Shown here: positions 52,701 through 64,000 of the stretch, piece by piece
How positions within the stretch are numbered: position 1 is the stretch's first letter
Layout: every line of letters begins with the position of its first letter
DNA from: Mesaphorura yosii
Taxonomy: Eukaryota; Arthropoda; Collembola; Poduromorpha; Tullbergiidae
Length of the DNA: 64,000 bases
Reading direction: 5' to 3'
Assembly (NCBI GenBank): GCA_009869945.1
Contig: WIXG01000023.1
Span: 186,001 to 250,000 of the forward strand
Notes under the pieces: model-generated
What the model was told of the DNA's origin: nothing
The model's database searches: none
What the model saw: only the letters and a program-made list of their open reading frames with translations
Program-made: the position numbers and the translations under genes

Positions 52701-55700
52701 AAGAAAACTCATCTCATCATGTCAGCGATTCCGCTGGCTCCTGGACTAGTTTGCGATTGCTGTTCGGCATGGCACAGTAGCAGATTGAGAAAGCAGGCCA
52801 AAACAGAAGACGAAGATGAGAACGAAGATGTACCATGTATTGGAAAAGTTCTTACTCTATTCATGCAACCCGTTTTTAGCAGTCTCGTGAATTGGCGTGG
52901 GCCAACTCAACTGCAGTGGCCAATGAGTGTTGAAAAATAAATAACCTTTTCACACACTCTCATTTATTTTGCAACCTCAATTGATTGCTCTCGCCGGTTC
53001 AGATTACGAACGTGTCCTTTCCTTTCTTAACGTGTTGATGAACAGTCAATTCCTGTTTCGAACGGTGGATGGTTTCTGCCACCACACGTGTCATTTCCTC
53101 GTCCAGGATTTGAGCAGCAATTTACGAATTTTGCTAAGATTTAGGTGTACAAATAAAATCTGCATGTTCAGGGAGCTTAATCTTTGTTTGCTAGGATCTC
53201 GCAATATTTTTAGTTAAAAATCTCATCACGCACAGTTTCTGAGAGCCAAGGCAATTCGATTTTAGACCATCTGAACTCTGAAGCCTGGTCATAAGTTGCG
53301 AGATCTTCATTCTCTGGCATATCAGGCTGAATAAGGATTCCAAAGCTGCACTTGACTCAGAAACTGATGAGATGAAAGTAGTAAAGAGCAACATGCTCAA
53401 GAAAATTCCAGCAACCATACTTTGAATGCTTGCAAGATTTTAATACATTCCTGACATACGAGACGCACGATCGCGTTGCTATGCTGCACTGCACAGGACG
53501 AGATGGTTCATTAAAGAAGACTCCAGGAATTCGAGCATCACATCCCATCAGCATGTAAAACTTGCTTGGATTAAGGATTTATGAAAATATTTCATATCGC
53601 ACAACATTCCACAATAATGTAGTTCAGTCTCGCTCAAACTACACTGCGTGCTCCTTCTTTTCGTAATCATAAACCACGTAGCCGACCAACTTATGAAATG
53701 CAATAAAGAAAATACCGCAACAAAACTTTCTTCTTCATTTTTGTGCGTTTCTGCATATTAAAACAAGCAAACTTTAGAGCAACAAGAGAGCAAAGTTTAG
53801 TCGAGTTTTGGTAAATATTACATTTTTAACAGTATTTATTATTTTATTATTAAAAATGCTAAGCCAGGAATCCGCCCTCGCCTTCGAGAAGCTGCCACAC
53901 GCGTGCTTTGTCGTTCCATTCCCGAATTTGGTTGCACATTTTTTCGCAATTTATGGACCATCGTAATATTTGATGGGAGTTTCTTCCAAAGTCGATCTTC
54001 CTTAACGTTCTATTTTAGCGTGAGCTGAAAATCTGAGCTGAATCTGAAATATGGCAATGAAACATAAGGCAAAGCCGAGAACAGAAGCAGTCGCATGTTG
54101 TGTGTCGCGTCACGTAAATCTTGAGCGGTGTCACCGTGGGTGGGTTATTCCTCTTCGTCTCTTGTTTTTGGTTCATCTCCTCCGCTCCAAAGTGAACGAA
54201 TGGTGAAAGAAACGATTAACATGAGCATACGCTCAAGCACGGTATTACACGGGCACGGCAATGAAATGGAAAGTTCACCTCGCAAGACGCAAAAAGCGAG
54301 GGGCTGACTAAACGAGCTCTGAAGCGAGAGATGATGAAATTCAAAAAAGAAGTCAAGCCAAGTCAAAAGTAGTACGTGACGGAACACTTGTGTAAGTCTG
54401 AGGATGAAAACAGCTATTACGGCGTCTATCAGGGAGATGAGTTTAAGTCTAACTCTGCGGCGAGCAGAATGGAAGAGGAAATATGAAATCTTGAGATGAA
54501 GAAGACGTGATGAAGGGGAAAAATGATTTCAGGATACTCGACTCCTCCAAAGCTACCGGATAAAAGTTTAGAGGAAAAACTCATCATTCTGCATTATAAT
54601 GTGACAGTTGCAAATCAACTTTCACTCCGTTCTTCACTTTCCATTAGAAACGTAGAACTGACGCTTTCTCTTTCCTTGCACAAGTCATGCTTCTTCGTAC
54701 AAAGGAGAGAAATTTTGCTCGATCTTCACTTTCGGTTTAACATTTACGCCCACTAATCGTGACAGTCCATTGGCACAATACCACAGTTTGAATCTACGGT
54801 GACATTCGCCACTAGTTTCAAGTTAAATGTGCGTTGAACTCTGAACTGATAATGATTCTTATCAACACATCAACACTACAGTCTTATTCGAGATAGCATT
54901 GACGTATGTCACTGGTTTGTCTGATCCGTTTCAACACGTGCTCTGTCAAATTTGCACACGTTTGCGCTATTCGACAAAAGGAGAGGAAATTGCAAACCTT
55001 GAAATAGAAGTTTATTCTGAAAACGTGAACGGCGTCGTCAGAATCAGTTGTTTTTCTCTGAATTTTTGCTTCAATCTGTGATTTCAAAAGAAATTGTTCC
55101 ATGACAATTGTTGCCAGAGAATTGTTCCCAGGTATTTGTTCCAGGACAATTGTTACGAGAGAATTGTTCCAGGAGAATTTTTCCCACTTTTACATTTTCG
55201 GTCCAGGCGTGTCAGTTATGCAGAGAAGTGTTAACGTGATTTTGAAATATCTTGGTAGTCGATTCGATGTATGTCTCACTTTGAATAAAATATTTCCGCG
55301 GCAGAAACTGAGCAGGAATTCTCCTCTGCATCCCCTTTTTGAAATCAGTGGAAATTAGGAACTCAGAATGTCTTGCTATTCTTCCTGCCCTTTTTTGCTC
55401 TATGAAAATTGAATCAAACAATTTTTCACCGTGCTTTATATTCCTTCTTCGGGATGTGTTCTCAAACGTCAGTTTCTCGGGCTGGCAGCGAGGATTTTGA
55501 ATCTTGTTGGAGTGCAAAATCAGAAATACTCACTAAATGCTCACGTCGGATCGAATAGAGCTCGTTTTATCACATCATTATGAAATGGTTAATAATTCCG
55601 AAACCCCAGAAAGTTGCATACGCGCATGGTTTGAAATGTTCAGGCGAGATTATTAAACTGGAACTCATAATCGAAAGGAGCAAAAGTAGCGAGCGAAAGA

Positions 55701-58700
55701 CAAAGCAATGCATTTATCATGCATGCAACAATGCCATGTGCGTTTCTTTCCCCTTCGCCGCCTTGCTTTGTGACTTCGGAAATCTCACCACGCAGTAATG
55801 CCAGAGAAAGCCACCGCGGCAGACGACAGCGACGACATATGCCATGCCCAGGAGTAATAAGTTAAAGATAGGGTTTATGAGACCAGCCAGGATGAAAGAC
55901 AAAAGGAAGACCTTGTGGAATTATGCAGTAGAGAAAGGAAAGGAGAAAGCATATGTTCTTTATCCGTGTGGCATAGACAAATGCCGCTGTGTCGGAATGC
56001 GCGCTGACAAAGAAGTCTACGTAAATTCTCCAAGGAAAATAAAGTGAAAGTATTATCTAAATAGGAATCAAAATCGTATTAAAGTTCTCTGCTGCCTGCC
56101 TATATTCTTTGCTTCATTTTGTATTTATTAACAGACGAGAGTTTTGTGACTTCTCTAAATAGTGAATTAAGCTTATGTAGTATTTGAACAGCCATGCCAG
56201 GCCACGGTGTGGTGCGGTGGTGCGAGTATAAGATCTATTACTCTTAGTCAGTGTACACTGGAAGGCCGAAAGGTAATTCAGGAGAAGTGGCACTACACTG
56301 TTTCTTTTGTGCATCGTCTGCTCTGTATTCTCAAGGAACCATAAGCCACGCCAGCATTGCGAACATATTTTGAATAACTTGCAAGTTGCACTGCAATTCC
56401 CTTTGCAGTTCCGCTGCACTGTCGGAGTGCGCGTCGCTTTCGCTTTTCTTTTGAGGATTACACAGTGAGCCGTGAGTTTACAATACATGGCATGGCTGCT
56501 TGAACGAAGCGAGCCACTGTACCGCACGGCATTAAAGGTATAAAAGTCTTGAATGAAATTCATAGTGGGGTTATTGTCTTTACAAAACGCACAAAGCACA
56601 ACTGCAGGCGATGGCAGTTGCAGTGGAGAAAGCACGCCTGAATCAAGATCAATGCAATAACGAGACCCATGCATATAATATATTTATGCGTCTGCACTGC
56701 ACACGGCGAGGGTGAAATTCTTTGCCAGCCATGGCCATTTCCATTGGAATGGGCAAATATGAAAACAAAAATAGAATACTCAAAGTTTACATATTCATTC
56801 CTCAAAGGAAAGCGTGCTGCAACGGCAAATAGCATTTCAAATCTAACATTTTAATCTACACTCACACAAGGCAAGAGAGTCTATTAACGCCTAAATTACT
56901 TGGTTATCACTTGACATTGTGTCAGGAAACAAACTAATTTACTGCTGCCCTGCTGGCAATGGCGGAGTGCGTATTTTATATTTAAATTGGACGTTGTACA
57001 CACAATGCACAGGAGTGTTAATATTTATTAGCTGATTACTGATGGGAATATCAGAACAGAAGCACGATAATTCCTACGCGACAAACCTGCTTGCGCTTCG
57101 TAGAATATGAAGACAGTTTTGTGCGAACTTGAATTAATCTGAATTAATCTGAATTTACGACCTTTTTTATTTTTAAATTTTCGTGAAGCGTACAAATAAC
57201 CTCTCGCCTCAGCTTTTCGTCATGTCTGATGTGTGACATATGACACGATGCCAACTTTCGTGGGAGACAATAACTCACGAGAGCATCCTCGTAGCCGTAA
57301 AAAGAGTTTACAGTCTACGAGGCGATGCTCTTCAATGTCAATGCCAAGACAATGCAGCAGTGGCGTGGCGATTGAGACGATAATCTTGTGTGAAGTTCGG
57401 AAGTCTTGCACCTTGCACCTACGATGCTTCATGGAGGATGCTTAAGGAAGACAAATGCACTTCACCTTCCCAATCATCTTAGCAATACGTTGCAACGCGA
57501 CCAGAGCGAGCGGCGCGCGTGCTGAAGAAGCTCGTCACTCTCTGAACTCACTTTTATCGCTTAAAAGTTGTGACACTTCAATTTCTTTCCTTCCGAGAGC
57601 GAGAATCTTATTATTTTTCTTAATACCGCAGCACGCAGCCGGCAATCGTTGCTAAGAAGTACTTCTGATTCTGATGCATAAGCAGAAATTGGGATGCAGC
57701 GCGTGCAGTTTCGAGCTGTGATGGTATGAGTACGCCTTTCGTATGAATAATTGCGATGATTATTCGTATTAACCGAAAAGAAGCAGGCGCAAGCTCTCAT
57801 TTTTATTCCTAGCTTAGTAAGAATCGCAAAATTTTGTGTCTCAAGAATAAGAATTCGAATGTAAGCTATTATTGTAGTATGCAGTTTGAACTTTTGCCGT
57901 TTCAACGCATTCTTTATTAATTCTCTCCCCACGCCGCCTCGCCAGATCCATTTTTTACCGTGCTTGTTAGGGTAAAGCGTAAATGCGAGCGGGACGATGT
58001 TGTTCGCTGTTCTCAACTTTTGAGTCCAGGCCTTGATATTTCATAATTAACGCAATTTGAACGAAACGAGTTTCCACTCGCACTCAACGCAGCACAGTTG
58101 CTAAGCTGTAAGTTTCAAGTCGAGCTTGACTGTACAATGACGACAATGAAGATCTGAATTGGGAATGCGAATGCGACCCGTCTCCGTCCTGGTACCTGTC
58201 GTCCTCATTTCCGTTTCCCCACCGCAAAACTCCCAGGATTTCGATTTGGATTTTTGCAGCCGCGTTCAATTTTTAATCTTGGTTGTCATTTAGCTTCCCG
58301 TGAGCCGTGAATTTGAGTGAAAGGAGACGTGAATAGAAACCAAGAGCCTGGTGCGTGGTGCGGGAGACTTATGGATTTTCATAGTCTATTTTCCCTTATG
58401 GAGCGGCTCTTTGACTCATGTAGTATTGGACACAATAATGATAATCGAAATGAATTTAAAAAAAGACTTGGACTGAATAGGCGACAGCGATGGGAATGGC
58501 GATACGAGCCAAGCCAACGAGTGAGAGAAAGCATATTGTATTGTTAAAAGTGAATTTGGTAAAGACACGTCGCGAGATATTCTTTTGATTTCCTTTCCCC
58601 CACTTTCTCCTACACTCATTGTTATTATTATTTTCACATTGGACTTGGAAATGCCCAGATTTATTCTTTTCTTGCTGAGAGATTGAATCCAGTAGCAAAA

Positions 58701-61205
58701 ACGACGAACGACAAAAGTACAGAACAATGACAATATGCATTTCAATTGTATTATGCATTAGGTTTGATACCAGTTTCTCTCTGCCTCCGCCGTGACCGTA
58801 CCTTTCGACTCATTTTTTATTTCTTTCCCCTCAAGGCGGTGGCGCAAGCCGATGCTCGCTTTCTCTTGCCGTTCCCTTACCGAGCGTGTCTTTACCATCT
58901 TGTCATCTCATGACTGCAAGATTGCAACAAAAATTGACAAACACAGGCGAACCGCTACAGTGCGATTGCATGGCCATTGTGCAAGCCTGCAAGGTGTATA
59001 TCATCTTCATATTTCTGGAGAACGTATCAACTTTCATCTCTTTCATTCCCGTACCCTGCAACCTTCACTGCAATTTTGTGTCTTCCTTCCGGACATTTTC
59101 CAAATAAGGTTAAATGTGTCGTGGTATTTATACGAGCACGAACGCGCCGCTTTCACTGGTATCATTTTTTGGCACGTGGCATCAGAATTTCAGAATGCAT
59201 TATGACACGAACGGAAGCGGTGTCAGCATCTTCCGAAAGATCATTTCCATGCACTAAGGATGTAGCCAGCCAAATGAAGAATGTGAGAGCAAAAGCGATA
59301 ACGATATTAAAATTCCGCCACCGCCGTCGTATTACAATGATTCGCTTGTAACAACTCGTACCCTGCCATTACTGATTTGATAACGTCTTTAAAAATACGA
59401 AATATTTGAAAGTCTAATCATGGGGAACATGACATGGAGCGTACTGAAAACATCATTGAAGTCGTAGAGAGCATGACAAGAGCATCTTTTCATTTTGTCA
59501 TTAATTTTCGGCGCTATCTCTTCAAATTTCCGTCAAAATTCAGAAATATGCGTAAATTCATCTCCAAACCTGTTTTGCCGTTATAGAAGTTGTAAAATAA
59601 TTGTATTCTATAATTTTTGCAGTTTTACCCGCCCCAAACGAGAATTTCTGTCTTCCGCGCCCTATAAAATGGAAACAAAATCAAATTACTGACTCGTAAT
59701 AAAGTTATAAAGTGCGTAGGCTGTGTGCGTTATTGAAAAGTAAAATGAATAAATCTCTGACTTTTTGATTTATTTAACTCTTGTGCTCTGCTCTGCTGCT
59801 TTCGGATGCCCGAGGCTAGGGCGGACGGGAAGAGTATGTGACACCTGAGTCGAGGGTGACAGTCTGGAACATAATGGGAAAAGTTGATTTTTACTTCTTG
59901 CTTAGTTGTCGTGCTGCATTGCATCCGTGTTCCATTCCGTGGCGTGGCGGCTCCAGTAGCAAGAGCAAAAGTTGGAATCAAAATACGAAATGAAATATAG
60001 TAATTTCAGGCAGCCAGAAGCACCAGTTGTGCTTCTGCTGGTCTAACCAAGTAATAACTTTTTCAGGGATGGCAACACTAAAGCACGGCAATGGCGTGTC
60101 TTGCCGTGGATTTCCGTTGTCGCGATTTGTCCTCTCGAGAGCTTTATACTTGCAACCACAGCGCAATGAATTGCAACACAAAATTTAGTCTAATGGCTTG
60201 TCAGAGACCAGCAAAGTAACTTTGCGGCTTCGTCACGCTTAAGCTCTTGGAGACTCTTTCGTGCGACGCAGACAGAAAGAATCATGAAGCACGTGTAGCT
60301 CAACAAAGAATGTGTTTTGTTGAAGAATGTCTATAATTTTAGTTGTGTTTTTGTGTCCATATTTTACGCGCATTTTGGCTTGTTGCCCGCCACCACGCGT
60401 AATTCTCGTGTCTAATGCGCTGTAACAAAAATGTACTCGTGTCAAATGTGCGGTTCTTCGGAGAATTGATTCTGAGGGAAGGTGAAAGTCGTATGAACGA
60501 CGTGTCCTCGTGTTTTGTCAGTCGTAGCTAACAAAAGCAAGGAAACGGGAGTTTCTGGGGCTGGCGCAGACAACGGACGACGGTTCAGTTGAATGATTTA
60601 GTCTATGAAATATTGCGCGCTCATGTGTGTCATGGGTTTCTGCCTTCCCGGACCTAATGGTATTAAGGCTACGCAGTTTTTTTATCTTTATCTATTTATT
60701 TGTGTCGTAGGTGAAGCCGGACGACCACCAAAGATTCTGGAGCACCCGGTTGACTCTGTTGTTCCAAGAAATGAACCTGTCACACTGGGTAAGACAACCA
60801 TTACAGTAATTGTGGGCAAGTGATACTTTGAAATTGCCGATTGCATTCGATGCCAAGCTTCGTTGTCTAAATAAATGTCCTGTGCTTATCGACAGGTTGT
60901 AAAGCAGAAGGGGACCCACCGCCAGAAGTGACGTGGCTAAAAGATGGAAAGCTTCTTCGCTCGTCGGAGGCGAGACAAGTGCGAGTCTATTTGCCATCAG
61001 GATCGCTCTTCTTTCTGCGGGTAAGTGTTTGCTGTCATTTCCTCATTCGCGTGGTTCTCAGAGTGAGTTCACTTTAAACCCTGCTCTTATGTCATATTCT
61101 TCACGTTTCAGGTCCGCAAAGATCTGGATACCGGTGTCTACGAATGCATAGCCCATAATTCGTACGGCGAAGCTCGCAGTCGAAACGCGACGTTGGACGT
61201 TGCAA
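34630..61205 (+). CDS. robo: Roundabout (Robo) receptor, 5' part of gene
   Basis: Robo proteins are single-pass neuronal receptors that bind secreted Slit and repel growing axons at the midline. The window holds the first four coding exons: 34630-34702, 60711-60788, 60896-61020 and 61112-61205 (370 nt, 123 complete codons). All have GT-AG borders and matching phases (1, 1, 0, and 1 at the last donor). The product starts with a signal peptide. It continues with RPPKILEHP, GCKAEGDPPPEVTW, LPSGSLFFLR and GVYECIAHNSYGEA, which are characteristic of Robo Ig domain 1 and not of other Ig receptors I know. The remaining Ig and fibronectin domains, the membrane helix and the tail must lie beyond 64000. 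I cannot tell which Robo paralogue this is. Confidence 0.92.
55091..55174. repeat. Degenerate 42-nt tandem repeat, two copies
   Basis: Copies at 55091-55132 and 55133-55174 share the core GACAATTGTT (at 55103 and 55145, exactly 42 nt apart) and the core GAGAATTGTTCC. About 34 of 42 positions agree. Each copy looks like two half-units of about 20 nt built on ATTGTTCC, and a weaker half-unit may follow. ATTGTT is also the core of SOX-type binding sites, so a regulatory role is possible but unproven. Confidence 0.7.
57131..57154. repeat. Decamer direct repeat
   Basis: The ten-base unit GAATTAATCT occurs twice in a row, followed by a partial third copy (GAAT). It is a small local duplication in robo intron 1 with no evident function. 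Confidence 0.7.
60605..60710 (+). other. In-frame open extension upstream of robo Ig1 exon
   Basis: Reading upstream through the acceptor of the first Ig exon, the frame stays open to an ATG at 60605. The 35 added residues end in the hydrophobic run QFFYLYLFICVVG directly before the Ig1 sequence. This could be an alternative first exon with its own signal peptide. The simpler view is that the T-rich tract before the acceptor happens to encode Phe and Leu. The TCGTAG|GT acceptor and the phase match with exon 1 favour splicing. Confidence 0.25.
60711..61205 (+). CDS. robo: robo exons 2-4: first Ig domain
   Basis: Exons 60711-60788, 60896-61020 and 61112-61205 are split by introns of 107 and 91 nt. 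They encode residues 25-123, one complete Ig domain. The disulfide pair is Cys52 and Cys104, with the core Trp at position 64 and the usual D.G.Y.C motif around Asp98-Cys104. An N-glycosylation sequon (Asn117-Ala-Thr) precedes the domain end. In known Robos this domain carries the main Slit-binding surface. Exon 4 ends in phase 1 at A|GTAAGTGCC, ready to join an Ig2 exon beyond the window. Confidence 0.93.
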
Positions 61206-64000
61206 GTAAGTGCCATTGACACCGTTTTAATTATTAATTCTATGTATTTAGCACAATTGAGACTGGCATGACAGTGAAAGCCTGGTTCTGTTCGTGGAAT
61301 GATTGGCTTATCGCTATGAATGATTACTGCTTAACGTAGCGCAGATCTCACTGACGTCTACTTTGCTTGACGCGGTATAATAATGCTGCTGTCAATAACA
61401 GCCGGGCATTGCATTATTTATATGTTTCTCCGGTATGAATAATATTGCGGGCACGGAGAAAAGGGGGCACGTGGTTTCGACAGCTCGGCAGTTGCTGCAT
61501 TAGCTGAGACCTGCTATGCCACGACCGTTCGTGAAAGTGAAGGCAAAAGTGTATCGTTTTAATTCTTAGATACACAGAGTTGACGGATCTGCAATTAGAG
61601 AATGACTGATGAGTTTTTCTTGCTCTCAATTCTTTACTTTACTTAAAAACTTTCGGCCAGGCACGTCTAACGATACGCCACGGGTTTTTGCTCATATCCG
61701 GCACAAAACCAGGTTGGTTTGAACGGTGCGGTGTAGCAATTTTCCTGTCGTGAACTGTGTTTCAACATTTTTTCAAAGTCTTGTTAACGGCTTTATACAC
61801 ACTTGGTTCATACAAAGAGTATTTCGAAATAATTTCCTTGCACTGATAAGAGTGCTGGTATTCGCTACATTTTTTATACCCAAAATCCATTATGTTACTG
61901 TCGACGGTTTAAGTGATTGTTCAAAGACCTTATTGAAAGATTCTGTCATCGATATTGATTCAGTACGCGTCGAGCACGATAAGAATGTGAAGTCAGGTTA
62001 AAGGCAAGTACTGGTTGTTGGCTCTCAGATAGTAATCCGGAGTCAGTTGAAACTTGGTACGTGGTACCATTTCAAATGAGACCATAAATGAGTGCAACAT
62101 TGCTTGGGCTGGACAAAATCCTGCTGCATATTAATTAAACCTCTCAGCATGGCTCAGCACGGCTTAGCATGACTTGAGCCGAAACATCAATTAACTCTAT
62201 CCAGCCCGCATCTACTGGCTTGGCCTGTGATTGAAAATTTTAAACCCTAAATTAGATTTATGAAAACGAACACTTGTTTGTCCGCACATTAATCCCCGAA
62301 AACGCATGCTTGTAATTTGGAGGCACGCGTGTGGATGGCGGATTTTCGTTGGACAAAAAAGAAAAGTGCATATGAGTAACGCAAAGTGCACATGAGAGTT
62401 CGTGTCACGCATGAAATATTCGCCTGGCCCACGAGTATTCGGCAACACGAACGTTATTTTTGAAAATCTAGTCTCGCGATTCGAAACGTCTCGTAAGTAA
62501 ATATGATGGGAGTTTTTGCGTTTGATGAATTGCCCTGTCAGTCCACCTTTAATGGATCTGGTCACCAGGTATTTAGTTTTGCACGCAAAAAATACAAATA
62601 AAGAAAGCGACGACGTGAAGCCGCCCTCGCTTTCATATTGCTAGGTAATGGATCACACATTGCGTTGTGCGTAATCGCACGCCCTTTCTGAAAACTCCAT
62701 CCATTCAACGTCCATCAAATGAAAAATGCGTGGAGGAGACGAGAATGGCTTTTAGATTCTTTCATTTTTGCAATTTGCGAGTGCTTCATCCATTTGGGTT
62801 ACTTGGAAAATGTCATTTACCAGAAATCATCGTCCTTTGTCAATTATCTCTGTCCAGCTTGTGTTTTGAGGATCTGAAGTGTGTGTCCTGCTCGTGTTCT
62901 GCTCTGGAGCATTGAGCAATTCTGGGAAACTCGTATTTGCATTGATTTACCAGTTGTGGTTGTGGAGCTAATCCCGTTCTTGCCCTGCACACATGGATTT
63001 CGAGTCTGACATTTGGTTGACGTGACATGCGCTCATGGTTTGCCATTGTGCACCACGGCCGCGGCCACAACCATCAGTACGCCATAATAACAGTCCTCGC
63101 TAGCTCGTAGGTTGATTATTCAATTCCCGAGAACCACGCACACGGGGACATGAGCATGAACAATAATATTTTGGCAGGACAGATTTGATGAAATGGGAAT
63201 GGAATTCAGGCACAGGCACAATTCCTTTGTTGGGCAGGAAAACCACCTCGAGCGAACCAAACTCAAGGGAGAGAAACGGTCGGGTTATTATTATTATGAA
63301 TATTGCATGCAGGTTTGTTGTTAAATGTTATCAAAACATAACACGTTACATGTTCACTGTTTCACATTTCCCGTGAAAATTCATATCAAGCTGTGAGCCT
63401 TTGTTTTCACAAAAATGGCTCTTTTCTGCCTTTCTCCGTGATTGTGATTATTGCCTCGTAATGGCTTTACTGTGCCTTTATGCAGTGCAATTATTATTAG
63501 TACAGCCTAATCAATTCTCTTAAACTGACATTACACTCACGGTGTCGTGTGCAACGGGCTGAATTATTGCAATACATGGCGAGTCGGGAGCAGGAACAGC
63601 CGAAGCACTGAGCAAAGATTAAGTGCATAATAATAATCCAAACGAGGTTTGTACTTGGTCGTAATGTTATCTCTCTTATTAATCATTCATATACGAGAAA
63701 ACTAACAACCTGTGCAGGCATGCTATCGCGGGGCACTCTTTGCATTGCAGTGCGGTGGCAGTCATGACAGTCAAGTCACAAATTAAAAACCAACACAGCT
63801 CTGCTTTGCACTGCTCTGCGTAAGTTTTACTTAAATATTACTTAAATCATTAAGATATATTTTCTTTTCCGTGTGCAAGATGAAGTCAGGGTTTTTCTTA
63901 ATTGTATTCGTATCTTTGAGTTTTTCGAGCGTATTACTGTTTAATAAAAATGAATCCACTTAAATATTTATACTGTGAGCCATTACACAAATCAAATCAC
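61206..64000 (+). other. robo intron 4, runs off the window
   Basis: No Ig2 exon is visible before the window ends, so this intron is at least 2.8 kb long. It contains a decamer-like triple repeat at 62146-62175 and only short chance frames. No nested gene or RNA gene was recognised. Confidence 0.65.
62146..62175. repeat. Three degenerate 10-nt direct repeats
   Basis: The units AGCATGGCTC, AGCACGGCTT and AGCATGACTT lie end to end. This is a small local repeat within a robo intron, with no known role. Confidence 0.6.

Larger units (their letters stand above)
34703..60710 (+). other. robo intron 1, about 26 kb
   Basis: This giant intron runs between the signal-peptide exon and the first Ig exon. 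I recognise no nested gene on either strand. Its many open frames, the longest 186 codons on the minus strand at 56114-56674 and 159 codons on the plus strand at 50881-51360, have no domain similarity and fit chance expectation. It contains the degenerate tandem repeat at 55091-55174 and a decamer repeat at 57131-57154. Long first introns of axon-guidance genes often carry enhancers, but no specific element can be named here. Confidence 0.7.

Noticed and set aside
56114..56674. 186-codon minus-strand frame in robo intron 1
   Set aside because: No recognisable domain, no exon-like borders, and a length within chance expectation for this much non-coding sequence.

Overview
This is eukaryotic nuclear DNA, most likely from a non-dipteran arthropod. 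The evidence is short GT-AG introns (about 55-85 nt in the compact genes), large intron and intergenic blocks, and the two gene families present. SID-1 channels occur in many arthropods but are missing from well-studied flies. No species is assigned. Most of the window is non-coding, and most open frames in it look like chance.

Two regions hold genes. The first (7741-15535, minus strand) is a head-to-tail tandem pair of complete SID-1/SIDT-family membrane proteins. The upstream copy A (11899-15535) and downstream copy B (7741-11147) each resolve into 14 coding exons. All splice phases match, giving about 898 and 835 residues. Each has a signal peptide, a beta-rich ectodomain, a first membrane helix, a charged cytosolic linker and a multi-helix core. 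Both keep the Ser/His/Asp plus His-x3-His residues of the CREST-type metal site. They differ by one intron each, in the linker, and in a striking cysteine cluster found only in A.

The second region (34630 to beyond 61205, plus strand) is the 5' end of a roundabout (robo) axon-guidance receptor. A signal-peptide exon at 34630-34702 joins in matching phase, across an intron of about 26 kb, to three exons at 60711-61205 that encode the first Ig domain (Slit-binding in known Robos). The rest of the gene lies beyond the window.

The remaining stretches (1-7740, 15536-34629, robo intron 1, and 61206-64000) show no gene I can recognise. They contain a few local structures: a 32-nt near-palindrome, a cluster of GCATTG/CAATGC words, a degenerate 42-nt tandem repeat, and a stand-alone 105-codon frame with a faint resemblance to jelly-roll capsid proteins. 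The SID-1 pair and robo have no evident functional link; they are simply neighbours.
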